Shown: positions 36,057-48,535, counted from the stretch's first letter. The stretch: 64,000 bases of DNA from Gordionus sp. m RMFG-2023 (GCF_954871325.1 NC_088778.1:26645120-26709119), one strand, 5' to 3'. Notes: a model not told the origin generated them from the sequence alone. Numbers and translations: made by a program.

Positions 36057-36859
36057 GCACCTATTAAATTAAAAAATTGATTTTATCAAATCTTAAAAAT
36101 GTTACCAAAAGGTCGAATGTCATCAGGCTCTAGCATTTTCGATGCTTTTTCTGGTGTCTTAACTCCATCATCTAAAAAATATGTATATTAGATTTTTTTT
36201 ATTATACCTTTTTTGTTTATACAATTATAATCCTCTCCAACTATCGAATTTAGTATATTCATAACTAGATATTTTCAAAAAGAATTTAATATAAATATAT
36301 GAAAATATTACCCTTCATATGATTTTCTTCCGCATTAAGCTTTAGATTTTTAATAGCTGGTTCTTGAAAATTTTCATCATCATCTAAAAAAAGGAATATT
36401 ATTTAATAATAAAATCCATTGTATACCTTTTATAGTACTAGAATGAAACTTTTCACTTGACCTAGGAACTGTTTAAAGTTATTTAATAAATTTTTAAAAG
36501 TATTAACATTTTTTCTGTCCTGATTTAATTGTGTCATCTTGATAAATATATAATTAATTTTTTTTAAAACTATACTTTTTCTTGTAACATCTAAAAAAAT
36601 AATATTGAAAAATAAAAAATAACAAAGAAAATATTTAATGAGAATTTGTGTTGTGATGATTTAATGACACATATTGACGATTAAATTTAAACCCATTCAT
36701 GTATAATTATATTGCTAGCAGATAATTAAAATAACACATTTGTATTTATGTACATTATGTATAGATATTGATAATTAATATTAAGATGGGTATTTGCTGT
36801 TTTGATAATTGAGTTTGAAATGTTTAACCATGAGTCATTATTGTTGATTTGATTCAAAT

Positions 36860-37830
36860 TATGTAGAAAATTATTTGCTGGGGTTGGTAAATTAAGATTA
36901 GAGATATTATATTTTTTAAGGATTATAGGAGTATATTTGTTTGAGGGTTTGAAGTATGTGTGGTATTTATTGTTTCTTTGTTTATAAAAAGTTGATTATT
37001 TAAAGTAGCAAAACCAATAAGAGAATTAGTGATTTCATAACATAATTTCATGTTAAGGTCTCCTCCAATGATGATAAAGTGATTTTTATTGATATCTATA
37101 AAATATAAAAGATTAAATAGGCCTGTTTTCCATTCAAATAAAGATATGGCATTCCATTATTTCTCGGAGATGGCATTTTAAAGGCAAATATTTTAAATGT
37201 ATCTTGAAGAAAATATATAAAACAATTTAACATCAGCCATTTTCCCGCAGACAATTTTTTCATCTGGTACCAAGCATCATGCACATATTTTTAACACAAA
37301 AATATGATTCCGCCTTTACAAGCCATAAAGCGACAATTTGAGATTGTCCATGACTATCTCTTGAATCAATAATAAATCTTCTTTTATTTTCTAAAATAAA
37401 ATAAAATTTATAATGTAAAATATATTAATATGAACCTGTTTTTAAATCTTTAGCTTCTTGAATCAATGATTAGCTTCCTGAATCAATGATAAATCTTTTC
37501 TTTTATTTTCTAAAATAAAATAAAATTTATAATGTAAAATATATTAATATGAACCTGTATTTTTAAATCTTTAGCTTCTTGAATCAATAATAAATCTTTA
37601 GCTTCTTGAATCAATGATAAATTTGTAGCTTCTTTTATTTTCTATAATAAAATAAAATTTATAATGTAAAATATATGAATATGAACCTGTATTTATTTTT
37701 TAAAATGGAGTTTAAAAAAGGCGCCAACGGGGCAAATATCCTTTACGACCTAAAAAATTTGACTGGAAATTCAAAAAAATCGCCTCAGCATCATCAGCTC
37801 CAGAATAATGTTTCTTGATTGACATGAGCA
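36860..37830 (-). pseudogene. multi-exon frame with EEP-nuclease-like GGDLN motif
   Basis: Read on the minus strand. A first exon starts at about 37828 (MSIKKHYSGADDAEAIFLNF, ending near RKGYLPRWRLF). Then come three near-identical exon-intron units (37375-37690). Next is a frame with RFIIDSRDSHGQSQIVALWL and HDAWYQMKKLSAGKW. Then, after an AG near 37100, KNHFIIIGGDLNMKL. The (I/V)xGDxN signature is typical of endonuclease/exonuclease/phosphatase (AP-endonuclease-like) domains of LINEs and Helentrons. The remaining catalytic motifs are not clear, so this is a tentative call. Frames are broken between pieces. Confidence 0.45.
37375..37690 (-). repeat. tandem exon-plus-intron unit, about 3 copies
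   Basis: Each unit on the minus strand is aaaataaaagaagatttat, attgattcaagaagctaaag, then atacag/gttcatattaatatattt and an intron ending tttattttattttag. Exon and intron are copied together, so the repeats keep both splice sites. Confidence 0.75.
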
Positions 37831-38853
37831 CTTTTTCAAAAAAATATCATTATAAAAATTACATTGATCTAAATATACTCTGATATGTAAATACATTATA
37901 ATCGAACAATATGATCTGAAAATACTCCACAAATAAGCTTAAAGGAGTATATAAAAAAATGGAGTATTTTTAAAACGTTACACCGGTCCTATCGGTCTTA
38001 GACCGGGATCGGACCGGACCGATTGTCGGACCGATCTTTTTCTTGAAGACCGTGGTCCGGACCGGTCTTTTTATTTTTTACGGTCCAGACCGCGGTCCGG
38101 ACCGGTCTTTTATTATTGTTTAAGTTTGCTTTACTATACAATTAATATAATTTTTTTGTATATTTTATTTTATGATATTTTTCTAGAGGAATCATTTTAG
38201 ATTTTGTTAATTTTTATTTTACAATATGAAAACCATAAGTTTGTCCAAGAAACTTTTTACTTATAGTCCCAATAAAAACATAGAGTTGTGTTCACTGCAG
38301 TACCAAATTTAATGTATCGTCAGCACCTAGTAACAAAATAATTGTTTATAATTTTTTAAGTAATAAATTAATCAAAATAAGCAATAATATTATTAAAATA
38401 TTTTAGTTATTATATAGTTCTATTTTTTTTAAAGAAACTGTCTGTATATTGTAAAAATTACTTAACCTTATTCTTAATAAAATAATTAGATACCTTAAGC
38501 AGACATCTGATAAAACATAAAATATATACTTCTAATGATGAAAATGAAAATATCTCAAAAAACACAATCTACTCTTAATTTTAATATGCCTTCTACAAAC
38601 ACAAAATCATTTTTTTAAATACCATTGGATAAATTTTATTGTTTATATAATACTCTTATATTTAATAAAATGATAAAACAAATCAAATTAGGTTAAAAAA
38701 ATATGTTTTTTAAACAAATAAAAAGACCGGTCCAGGACCGGTCTTTTTATTTAGGACCACGGCCTGGATCAATTTTTTTCTTAAGGACCGTGGTCCGGTC
38801 CGGTCCGAGGGTTTCGGTCCAGTCCGGACCAAAGACCGGACCGTGACCTTCAC

Positions 38854-39213
38854 TAGTGAAGATCAACGATCCAGTCCTATCGGTCTTAGACCAGGACCGG
38901 ACTGGACCTATTTTTGGGGGAACAACAGTCTAGAGCGGTCTTATATTTTTTAAGGTCTGGTCCTTTATTAATATTTAAGTTTGCTTTACTATTCAATTAA
39001 TATAATTTTTTACCTAATATTTTTTTGTATATTTTATTTTGTTATTTTTCTAGATGAGTTATTTTAGTTTTTGTATTTAGTTCATTTTTATTGAGCAATA
39101 TGCAAATGGTCTTTTATTTAGGCCCACAGCCTGGATCGATTTTTATAAAGACAGTGGTCCGATCCTAGTTTATTGGTCCGGTTTGGACCAACGACCGAGT
39201 GTTTACCTTCACT
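38854..39213. mobile_element. GGACCGG-rich MITE, second copy, TA flanks
   Basis: Left gtgaagatcaacgatcc and right accttcac, with TA at both ends. It shares the TA with the right end of the preceding copy, so the two sit back to back. The body resembles 38000-38850, including taagtttgctttactattca. Confidence 0.75.
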
Positions 39214-40239
39214 AGTTCCCTGGGGAAGGGTAGGAATCTTTAAATGATTTAAAATACCGATTTTCTGTTTGATCAGTAGGGCCATTACCACAATTGATAT
39301 AAAGCAGGGTTGTCAGACTTCCAGATTTTGGCGTTATCTCCCTATTTTTCACTTTCATTTATGCCAAAACACGCTATCTATAAATTTACGCTTTCTCCCG
39401 ATTTTTTCATAAATATTTTAAAATATAAAATAAATTATAAATGGCATATCCGGTAACTTAAGCTAACATTTTAAAAAAAATTCTATTATACATTTAAAAA
39501 GGTAATATGCGTTTTCTAATACTTTTCTACCCATATTTTGGGAGAGGAAAAGGCAAAGAATTCTAAAAAAAAATTCTTTTTTTCGGTCTCCAAAAACTTT
39601 CCATTGAAATATAATTAATATTAAATATCTTTTAATTTTAAAACAAATTGTCATGATAAATCATAATAATTACCTCCTCTGATTCTGGATGTGAATGAGT
39701 TTTATGTGAATGTGAAATAAGTATTTTATGCATTTTTTACAAATTCGTCTACATAAAATGACATTTTACAAATTTAAAGCAATTTCATATATTTTAAGAG
39801 TTTTATATAAACTAATAATTTTTGATTAGTTAATAAAGTTATCTCGTGATATTTCATTTTTTTTTCAATTTTATTCCATAAATTATTTAAAGACAAGTTT
39901 AACATCATAAAATAATATACATCACAATCTAAATACCTGAAATTTCATTTATTCATGGGACAGAGTAGATAATGAAAGTAATTTGTTTAATATGCAATAA
40001 AAAAATTTAATATCAGTCCTGGACGAGTCCATGATGTATAAAAACATTCAACAAGGCAAAAATATATATCCAATCATATTCAACCATACTTTAAAAACAA
40101 TAATTTATGTGATGATCATACTGCAATAGCCGAAACTACATTCATCTATCACACTATAAAACATTCGCATATTTATCTACATATTCAACTAAAAACTTAT
40201 GACCTATCCTCCTTCCTAATTCCAAAATCCCCTAAAACA
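39214..40239. other. no gene recognised
   Basis: cagggttgtcagacttccag at 39306 looks like a hAT-type end but no partner end was found. The rest is A/T-rich. Confidence 0.4.
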
Positions 40240-41470
40240 TAAAATTTGGAACAAAAGCAAGTATTAAATATTTTAGGTACTGAAATTAAGAAACACATCG
40301 TAAAGGATTTGAAGGAAAATTATCTATTTTCTCTATTAACCGATGCATCAAATAATGGAAATACTAAAACATTTCCAATAATGCTGCGCTATTTTATTAA
40401 AGAAAGAGGTGTTACAAGTAAACTTCCAAAAGAATATCGGAGTCGGAAAAATTAAAGAATATTCTGTGCTTGGACAGAGCCTTGAATATCTAACCTTTCA
40501 TTATCAAATAACCGTCTTTTGTGTCGGTAAGTGTGAATTTCGGCAAAGGGCAAAGTGTAATAATTGAATTGTTCGTTATGACTATTGAATGAATACATTA
40601 TTCCCATTTTGCTTGTATCATATAATTCTAGCATCTATTTTAAAACAAATTATGGATTAAAGATATTGAATAGTCTGAACCTTCTAAGAGGTGTTTCTAC
40701 AATATGGCTATCTATCATTATTATCGGCTCTTGAAAACGTCACAAAAAATATTTAGCTGTTAAATTTTATTTTTCAAAAATCCTAATTCACAATATTAAA
40801 TATTTTTTTTGAAAATGAGTTGGCCGCCGAGGGTTATTTAAGTCGTTATTAATATAAGGACGATCTGAAACAACATGTGCAATCTAAAAATTCAATTGCA
40901 ATGGACAGGTTTTCACTAATAAATAAATTAGATTTAACTTTAAAAGCCCAAGGATGAATAACTCTTATAACTCCACTTTAAGGCAAAATTTTATAAAGTG
41001 TCATGATAAGCGCAAAATTCATTAAAACAAATCATTTTTTATTTAGAAAAAAAAATACGACATTTACAAATAATAAATGGGAAAATCTAAATATTATGAC
41101 ACTCGGTAACAAATTCGAAGAAATTTGAATTAATGATAACCAATTTTATAATAAAAAAGATATCGAATTAGATGAATTATTTCAGGAATTCATTGCTTTA
41201 TTATAAAAAAAAATATTAATATATCAAATTTGGATCATGAAAACAAATGGGTACTTTTTTTTCAAAAATGATTGTGCCAAATTTTGAAAAAATATGCAAC
41301 ATTCTCTTATATTCAAACGCTATTTCAGAGCGCACATTTAATGAAAAATTTCTGGAGGAAAGATCGTAATTGTTTTGCTAAAACAGCTTTCGAACATAAT
41401 TTTCTACACTTGTAAAAAAATTTAAGGAATATGTGACAAAAAATAAAAATTTAATTGGTACATAATATCT
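40240..41470 (+). pseudogene. decayed hAT transposase (DUF4371-type)
   Basis: The first frame reads KENYLFSLLTDASNNGNTKT then FPIMLRYFIKERGVTSKL, matching the DASN...FP(L/V)xxRYF region before the catalytic core of this hAT group. About 900 bp later the same strand has LLYSNAISERTFNEKF, the C-terminal dimerisation motif (SNAxSERxFS). The DNA between has many stops and shifts of frame. Order, strand and spacing fit one transposase of about 450-500 residues. No terminal repeats identified. Confidence 0.75.
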
Positions 41471-42750
41471 TCTGAAAAATATGAATGAAAAATAAAAATA
41501 TGTACCGATTTTTTTTTAGTATTTTGTTTATATTTTAGGGTTCTGGACCCGAATTAATGTGGTCCGGGGCGGGTTTGTTAAGTTCCTGTTACCAAAATTT
41601 CATCTATTAATTTTTTATTTAATAAATAATAATATTCGATTTTCCTTTAATTTAATTACATATTAGATATATTCATTTAAATAAAGAAACAATGACCGGA
41701 ATAAAAAAAGAAATATTCTCCCGCTTTTTTTATTTAAATTAATCTGACAAAATCCCTGGTATGAAGATGTGAATATTTTTGGGATTTCTTTTTTTCAAAT
41801 ATGTCTAATGGATCTTTATTATTAAATGGAGCAAAAATGTAAATACGTGTGATTCCTCATATTTCATGGATTTTAGCGTATGCCCATCAGGCTAAAAGTA
41901 TATTGTGGTTCGAGATGTGAAGGAACAGCTACTTTAAACAATGAGTTTTGGGTGATTTTATTTATTTTTGTCTTATATATTTATATCTCTTCAAAAGATA
42001 ACGGAGAGAATGCCTTGCTTTAGAATAAACTAGTATACTACACCTTTGAAGGTTCGGTTATATAGGCACCTAGACGAGTAGGTTCCGCATACCGAAATTC
42101 GTTTTATGTTAAAAGAATTTGTTTAATTTACTTAGATATGCTTCTAACCATTAATAGCTAACTTTATACATTACTAAAAAACAAAGGTTAGTGAGCTGTT
42201 GGAGGTCATTGCTCGAGAGAAGAAAATTCATGGAGCGTGCGTGCTATAGCTGCATTTTAATTCTTTTACACTTCTGTCGCATTTATGATCCTTTTAATCT
42301 AAAAATCACTTCTAAACTATTTTTAGTAATAATTCACGACACTTAGCAGAGCCCTCTAGATTTCTTTAGCCAATGATCGACTGATAACTAAAATATTAAA
42401 TAATTCTATTATAAAATGACATACCCACTTGCAAATGTTGCTAAGAGGGTACTCTCTGAGTTACCCCCAAAATAGTTTTAATACAATATTGTATAGTGAT
42501 ATTTGTTAGTTGTTTCAATAAAAAATGTATTTTATTTATAAGCATGAGATAGTTATAAATATTACAAATTTAATTTCATATTTACTTTTGTGTTCTTCGA
42601 CATTTCTTATTAAATAATATCATAAATAATATATACAAATATCAAAAGATAAAGGCAAAGGAAGAATGCTTTTTGTTTTATTAGTTAATAAATTAATTTA
42701 AATTGAGTTGTGGTTCTTATAAAATTAAAGAATTTATTTAATTAATCTTG
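41471..42750. other. no gene recognised
   Basis: One GC patch (gtggtccggggcgggtttgt near 41560) resembles the GC-rich MITEs. 41880-42400 has mixed composition but no supported frame. Confidence 0.4.
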
Positions 42751-42950
42751 GGTTGTTAAATGGTTCGATTCTTAAAAACGGCTAACACAATATTTTAGCC
42801 AAAAAATATTACGCAAGCCGGAAAAATTTTCTCATATATTGCAGAAAGGTTTGGACATCTGTTAACTAAGTATTGAAGCTTGCATTATATTTTATAGCTA
42901 AAATATTGGGTTAGCCATTTTTAAAAATCAAACCGTTTAGCATTCTAAAT
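42751..42950. mobile_element. palindromic MITE, decayed
   Basis: ggttgttaaatggttcgatt at the left, aatcaaaccgtttagcattc at the right, with gaaaggtttggacatctgtt in the middle. Confidence 0.7.
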
Positions 42951-44558
42951 TAATCCAATTCAATAGTACCATATTACAAGATAATTGTCTATTTAAAGAA
43001 GACAATTTAATAATAGTGACTTAGTTCACTTTAAGGATGATTCAGAATTATATATAAATATGGGCAAGTATTAGTCATTTGGAATAATTTATAATCGGAA
43101 TAGGGTAAAATTTGAAAATGGCGCATCATGCCTAAATCGAACTTAGAAGTTAGGCGGATCTTTTTTTTAAAGTATTCATAAAATCAAAAAAAAAAATTAA
43201 TATTTATAAACTATCATTATCTTCTTTACACAAGGAGTAATTTGTAAAATCTTAGAAAAATAGTACAGGCGAGTAGCCAGGGAGGGAGAGAAGTTATATT
43301 CTCCCCCCATTAGCAAAATTTGTTAAAAAAATATAAAAGGACATAGTAGCCAGCGAAAGAGGGGACAGTTAAAATTAATTTAAATATTTATATCTTATAT
43401 ATTCATATTTTATCTCAAGAAAAATAAATTTAAAGTTAATATTCATACATTTTTTTAAACTTTTAAACATTGATGGATATAAGAAAATATAATCAACCAA
43501 AAAGAAATTCTATTTAATTTATCTCTATTAATAAATAGCATTAGAAAATTTCTATAGTGTATGAAATATTCAGTAAAAAATAGACAGAATTTGCTGAATA
43601 TAATTATATATAAAATGTGCTACAGGAAAAAAGAAACTGCAAAAAACCCTGCACGACGAGATGGGGCCTTCTACGTCAAGCTGTTATAGCATTTTTTTGA
43701 TCTAGAAGAGCCCTTGGAGAAATATCGGAATCGCCTGAAAAACATATTTCATATGAAGCTGGTACATTATTAAATTTAACATTGGAATGTATTAATAAAT
43801 TATTTATTATACAACCATTTTATGGAATATTTTTCAGACAAATGATTTGGCTGAAGTTATGCAAAACGCGAATATTATTATATTAGAACTGAGAAGCCAG
43901 GAGTTAATATCGACCAGGAATTTCTCGAGATTTATGTGGCTTTTGAGGTGAAAGCGAAATTTTAGGATTTTGATATTTACAAGCCTCTACTATCGTTCCA
44001 GTGTTAACATGGACTCATTTGAGGACCATGTGATTTATGAAATGGCTCTATCCAATTTAAAAATACTATATCTTATAACTCCCACTGATCTGAGGATATA
44101 TCAAACCTTAAAAATTAAATATTTAACTAAATTTTATTCAGAGGATATAAATGTATCTGAAACCTAATTAATTTCAGAATTTAAATGGTATGAAGATTCA
44201 TTTTTGATAATCTTCCAAGAAATATAGTGTGAGCATTGTATACTCTTAAATATATTTTATAAGTTTTCCAAATATATTAAAATTACTGTATATTTGGCAA
44301 TGATATATCATTTAATATAAGCACAAATGATAAGACTTTTTCTTCATTACAGGGAATAAAAACCTTTATAAAAAATATGACGTCATAAAATTGATTGAAT
44401 AGACAAGATTAATTTATCGAAATCTAATCCCCACCAACACAAATAATTATTAAAAAATTGGCGCAATCGCCAAGAATATTAAATTTTCATTTATGAACGA
44501 TATTTTGACTAACTTTTTAAATTATAAAATGTTTAATTTTATTTTTTGTGATTTACAT
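42951..44558. other. unidentified region with weak coding signal at 43.6-44.2 kb
   Basis: About 43620-44170 is less A/T-rich and has plus-strand frames such as QTNDLAEVMQNANIIILELR (near 43848) and MDSFEDHVIYEMALSNLKIL (near 44009), separated by stops. I do not recognise it. It may be a transposon coding relic or part of a decayed host gene. Confidence 0.35.
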
Positions 44559-45518
44559 TAGAGGTCTGCAATGGGCGGGTTTTTAGGCCACAAGCCCGCC
44601 CATCAAATATTTTTAAAATAAAAGCGCCAAACGCCTATAGTTTTTAAAAAATGTACACATCCGCCAGCCCTTTAGTTTAAAATTCTTTACCCTTAGCTCG
44701 CCATTAGTCTAAAAATTTTACCCGCCCGCCCATTATTTATTTTTTAACCCACACCGCCCATACAAAATTTAAATAAGCTCATAATTTCTATATTAAGTGG
44801 GAAAAAAAATTCAATTTAAATTATGGACAAGGAATTTATTTGATCTAATTATTTACGTAATAATATAAAAATAAATATTTATTGAAATAAAACCTTATAT
44901 CAATACCAATTCCTCGTTCAGAAGAATAACTGGTTTCTGGAATTTCCAATATTTTTCTAGCTAATCTTGATAGCTTTGACAAATCTTTTTCTTGTCGTTT
45001 TCCATCAAAGTAGGGATATCCGTTTAATTATATCCTAAACTCAAGTGAGATATTTAAATAATAAGTGAAACCATTAATAATAAATATTAAAAAGAGTCAC
45101 TTTCTAAAATCTTGCAAAATTAGACAAATACTCGTTACTAAGATTTACATATTTTGATCTTCACAACAGCTGTTTTGACAGGATGCTATCTATTTCAAAC
45201 ATTTCATTTATATAATAATCTTTAATTGAATTCTTTTTGCTTTTGTGTAAACAGGTAAAATCAGATTTTCATACAATACACGTTGATGTTATATTCTTCC
45301 ATTAAATTTCTTCTTACGAATACATCCTCAGTTATCGGTACTTTGGTATTAACAATGTTGAAATTTCAGGAAAAATATTTTAATGTTTACTTAAATGAAA
45401 TAACAAATGAAAGTTGTAAATTTTTTAATCCGCTCGCCCGCCCGTTCTTTAAAAAAAAATTTAACCCGCTCGCCGTCTCCCCATTTGGATGGCAGGTTGA
45501 AAACCCGAATGCAGACTA
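44559..45518. mobile_element. GC-patch MITE (TAGAGGTCTGCA type)
   Basis: Left tagaggtctgcaatgggcgg and right aacccgaatgcagacta are inverted repeats. Inside each end are cgcccgcc/ggcgggcg-type patches. No target duplication found, and the middle is A/T-rich. Confidence 0.6.
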
Positions 45519-45602
45519 ACGGTTTAGATAGCAATGATATTTTTTTATCCATATTATATTCACTCCTAATATTTTGTATTTTAATTATACCTATCACGAA
45601 TT

Positions 45603-46388
45603 ATTTGTTATTTGATATTCGATTCGATTTGTATTTTACGAATACGAATACGAATAAATTTTCGAATAAGGAAAATATATTATTCGTTGAATAATTTTTT
45701 ATCTATTATTCGAGATTATTAGATTAAAATAATTTATATTAATAAATATCGAAAAATAATCATATATTATTAGTAGGGATTATTTGCAATTGTTCCTATT
45801 TAATAATTTCCTAGTGTAATAATGAAGAAACATTTTATAGTTCTAAATGTTGTTAACGGGTTTTTATTCGAATAATTCATAATACAAAATCAACTTCAAA
45901 AAATTGTTTTATGATGGACGAAGAAAGTATTTATTCTTATATGTAATTTATAACACATATACAATTATAAATAACTAGTAGCTATCCCGTCAAGAATGAA
46001 GCGAACCAGATATTTTTCCTTTGTTTGATGATGGAGAAATCATAAATTTGACTTTTTGCAAAAACTTTATGTTTAAAAAATTTGTTGTTGGTATAGTTGT
46101 CTTCTACATGATATTAATATTATATTGATTTTTCTACATTATATATAAATATACTTATATGTATGCTTCTATATTATCTTATTAATAAAATGTTTGTCTT
46201 TTATCCATAGTTAAATTTTACAATATAAATTTAATATTCTATCTTTTTTAATTTACAGTTAAATAAAATTTTCGAATTGAATTGAATCGAATAATCATTT
46301 TATTATTCGTACGATTACGAATAATGAATTATTCGATTTAAACGAATACGAATATTTCCATTATTCGATTCGTATTTTTGTAGGTCTA
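45603..46388. repeat. ATTCG-rich MITE-like repeat, second copy
   Basis: gatattcgattcgatttgta at the left, and gtacgattacgaataatgaa to attcgattcgtatttttgta at the right. Same word composition as 31612-32160. Confidence 0.6.
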
Positions 46389-46656
46389 ATTTTAATATAT
46401 TTTATTAATTGTGTTCGAAATTATCATATTTTCAGATATGATTGGTTCTAATAAATTTTATATGATGATTATTTCTAATAAATTCTTAATGCTCCAAAAT
46501 ACATCATTTCATTATAAAAAAAATTACCCTTCCCCCCTCCCCTAGTATGAAAGTATATTTCTATGTTCACAAATCATCATACTACTATATACTCTCATCT
46601 TAATCTCATAACGAACGACTATTAATAATATATTTATTGAAATACTTAATAAAAAT

Positions 46657-46873
46657 CAGAGACCTGTAAAGGTACCATTTGCACTGCCCAGCCCTGATTT
46701 TTTTTTAAATATAAGCTAATAATGAAGATTTAAAATATTTAGTTTTATTTTTTAAAACAAAAATTTTTAGGCCTGGCCCAGGTATTTAAAAAAAAACTTT
46801 TAGGCCCGGCCGGGTATATTTTAAAAAAAATTAAAAACACGGGCGGGCTTAAGGCCAGGCATGCAGGTCTATG
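46657..46873. mobile_element. GGCC-type hAT MITE, short and reversed copy
   Basis: cagagacctgtaaaggtacc at the left and atgcaggtctatg at the right. The order of the inner patches is reversed relative to 3436-4367. Flanks ataaaaat and aaaaaaat agree at 7 of 8 positions, but are low in complexity. Confidence 0.75.
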
Positions 46874-47034
46874 AAAAAAATAGTAAAAAGTATGATTTAA
46901 GCAATAATGTTATCGTTATGATGTTATTGCTTTTATTGATAAATATTTAACAATTGTAATTGTTACAAGAAAGCTTAAAAAAAATCCCTTATATCGATTG
47001 CTATTTGGCCAAATTTATACAATCCTTTTTTTTT

Positions 47035-48029
47035 TAAATAAATTTGTTTATTTTTACAAGAAGGGCTTTATTTTTAAAGAAATTTATATTTTATGGTAGA
47101 AAAAAATATTATTATTTTTATTGTAAACTTTAAGATTATAGGATATATATAAGTCTAAATTATATTATAGTATAGTGTAGGTTGCAAAAGCAACCCTATT
47201 CAAAAATCTATGTTTTTTTATTTTTTTTGTTTTGTTGGTTATTTTAAGATGCGTGTATTTTATATTGATTATACATAGATAGTATTTTCTTTTAGTTATA
47301 CCTTATAGATTATATAATATTAAATATTAAATTTAATCTAAAAGAAATATATGTATAATTTAGAATTTCTTAAATATTCATTAATTAATCTTGATTTCAA
47401 ATATCAAAATATTTAAATATTTTATTATTTTATTATTTTATTATTTATATATTTATAAAATTACATAGTTAAATATATATCCGTTAGAGGGCGCAATATT
47501 TATTAAATGTATTTTATTTGTTTTATATAAAAAATTATTTTACCAGCATTTTTGAAAACTTGAATAAAAACAATTATTTTTTCCTCTATTTTAAAAGATT
47601 CATTTGGATATTATAAGTAATTAAAAATAACACTAAATCAAATAAAAATAGTCATCTTTCTCTGAAGTGTCGGTTTTAGGCCGGGGCCAGGCCGTTATTT
47701 TTTGAGGACCACAGTTTGAATCGGCTTTACCAATTAATATAATTTTTTACATAATTTTTTTTGTATATATTAATTTATGTTATTTTTCTAGAGTTATTTT
47801 TAGTTTTAATGAGTTCCAATAAACAATAATTAAATTAGGTAAAAACAAAATAATTCTTAAAATAACTGAAAAATAAAATAATATTTTCTAGGGTTTTTTT
47901 TATTTAGGTCCACGGTCTGGACTATTATTTTCTTTAAAATTGTAAGATAAGAGTCAATAAAGATGGTTTCAAATATTAAAAGACAATCACACATAATATA
48001 CAAATTATCTTAAAAATTACTCATCTAAC
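47035..48029 (+). repeat. interspersed repeat 'X', copy 2
   Basis: gtataggttgcaaaagcaac-like sequence at 47175, ccgttagagggcgcaatatt at 47480, and a decayed GGACCGG-MITE at about 47655-47945. It matches 61275-62335 almost throughout. It ends exactly where a TRNT1 exon 2 scrap begins, as the 61-kb copy does. Confidence 0.8.
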
Positions 48030-48077
48030 CCTGAAACATTTGGTTTATAATGAGGTCTCTCCTGTTAACGCTTCCAC
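48030..48077 (-). pseudogene. TRNT1: TRNT1 exon 2 scrap
   Basis: On the minus strand aacaggagagacctcattat and aaaccaaatgtttcaggg correspond to exon 2 codons for [11 protein letters not shown] at 56290-56324. About 48 bp remain. It sits against the interspersed repeat X in the same arrangement as at 62335, so both come from one already-broken duplicate. Confidence 0.75.
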
Positions 48078-48165
48078 ATCAATTAGGCGCGGAAAATTTT
48101 TCGCGGCGACTATTCGGCGCAACGACAATTCAGCGCGTATCTAATACGCTTTAATTTATTATAAA
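48078..48165. repeat. short GCGAA-type block
   Basis: ggcgcggaaaatttttcgcg, then cggcgcaacgacaattcagc: the same spaced GCG words as in the repeats at 50.1, 54.5 and 62.9 kb. Confidence 0.5.
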
Positions 48166-48424
48166 TTTATTAGTATAAAAAAAAAGATTATTAAATAGAA
48201 GTCATTTTGAATGTTAGTCCTATTAATTATTTCTTTGTATTTTTTTACAAAAATCTCAATTTTATTTACTATAATGTGTAATATCAATAAAAAATTTAAT
48301 AATATCAAAAATAATTAACAACCAATATTTATGCCTATTTCTTTGGTGGACCAATTTACCATATTATAAGGTATGTTGATTAGTAGCCACCCTGGAGAAT
48401 TTGCGCATAGAAGAATGAAAGAAA

Positions 48425-48535
48425 TAAAGAAAAAGAAAGGTTTGGACCTCTATCTCTAATCTTACATATTATTTTGGCTAAAATCATAATCGACCGTTTT
48501 TAAAAATAAACCCAAATCGACCCGATGAATTAATG
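48425..48535. mobile_element. half of a palindromic MITE
   Basis: aaaggtttggacctctatc, then attattttggctaaaat, then cgaccgtttttaaaaataaa. This is a right arm that stops before the terminal gtttaacaac. The matching other arm is at 49630-49672. Confidence 0.55.

Larger units (their letters stand above)
35199..37982 (-). mobile_element. TGTAACG-family transposon with OTU-protease and nuclease-like coding
   Basis: Terminal inverted repeats of about 41 bp: tgtaatgttttaaaaatact then ccatttttttatatactcc at the left, and the complement at the right, ending cgttaca. The flanks are cggg and ccgg. Subterminal repeats tagtgatattgacgtttatg occur in several copies at 35240-35490. The minus strand has a set of exon-like frames with recognisable splice sites, described separately. 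It has no DDE or Rep/helicase that I can see. It is much larger than its relative at 32841. Confidence 0.75.
35178..38855. mobile_element. GGACCGG-rich MITE, split by a larger transposon, TA flanks
   Basis: Left gtgaaggtcaacggtc and right gaccgtgaccttcac are inverted repeats, each followed by TA, which fits a TA-targeting (Tc1/mariner-like) element. The body carries many ggaccggtc words. The middle was split by the element at 35199-37982, after which the sequence resumes ggtcctatcggtcttagacc. A sister copy follows directly at 38854. Confidence 0.7.

Noticed and set aside
35199-37982. Helitron/Helentron
   Set aside because: OTU and a possible EEP domain would fit, but the long inverted ends and CCGG flanks do not, and no Rep or helicase motif was seen.
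39306-41560. hAT element bounded by cagggttgtc around the transposase relic
   Set aside because: The left sequence looks like a hAT end, but no inverted partner was found on the right.
45391-45694. Three overlapping frames rich in R, P and S
   Set aside because: They translate the GC patches at the right end of the MITE at 44559-45518.
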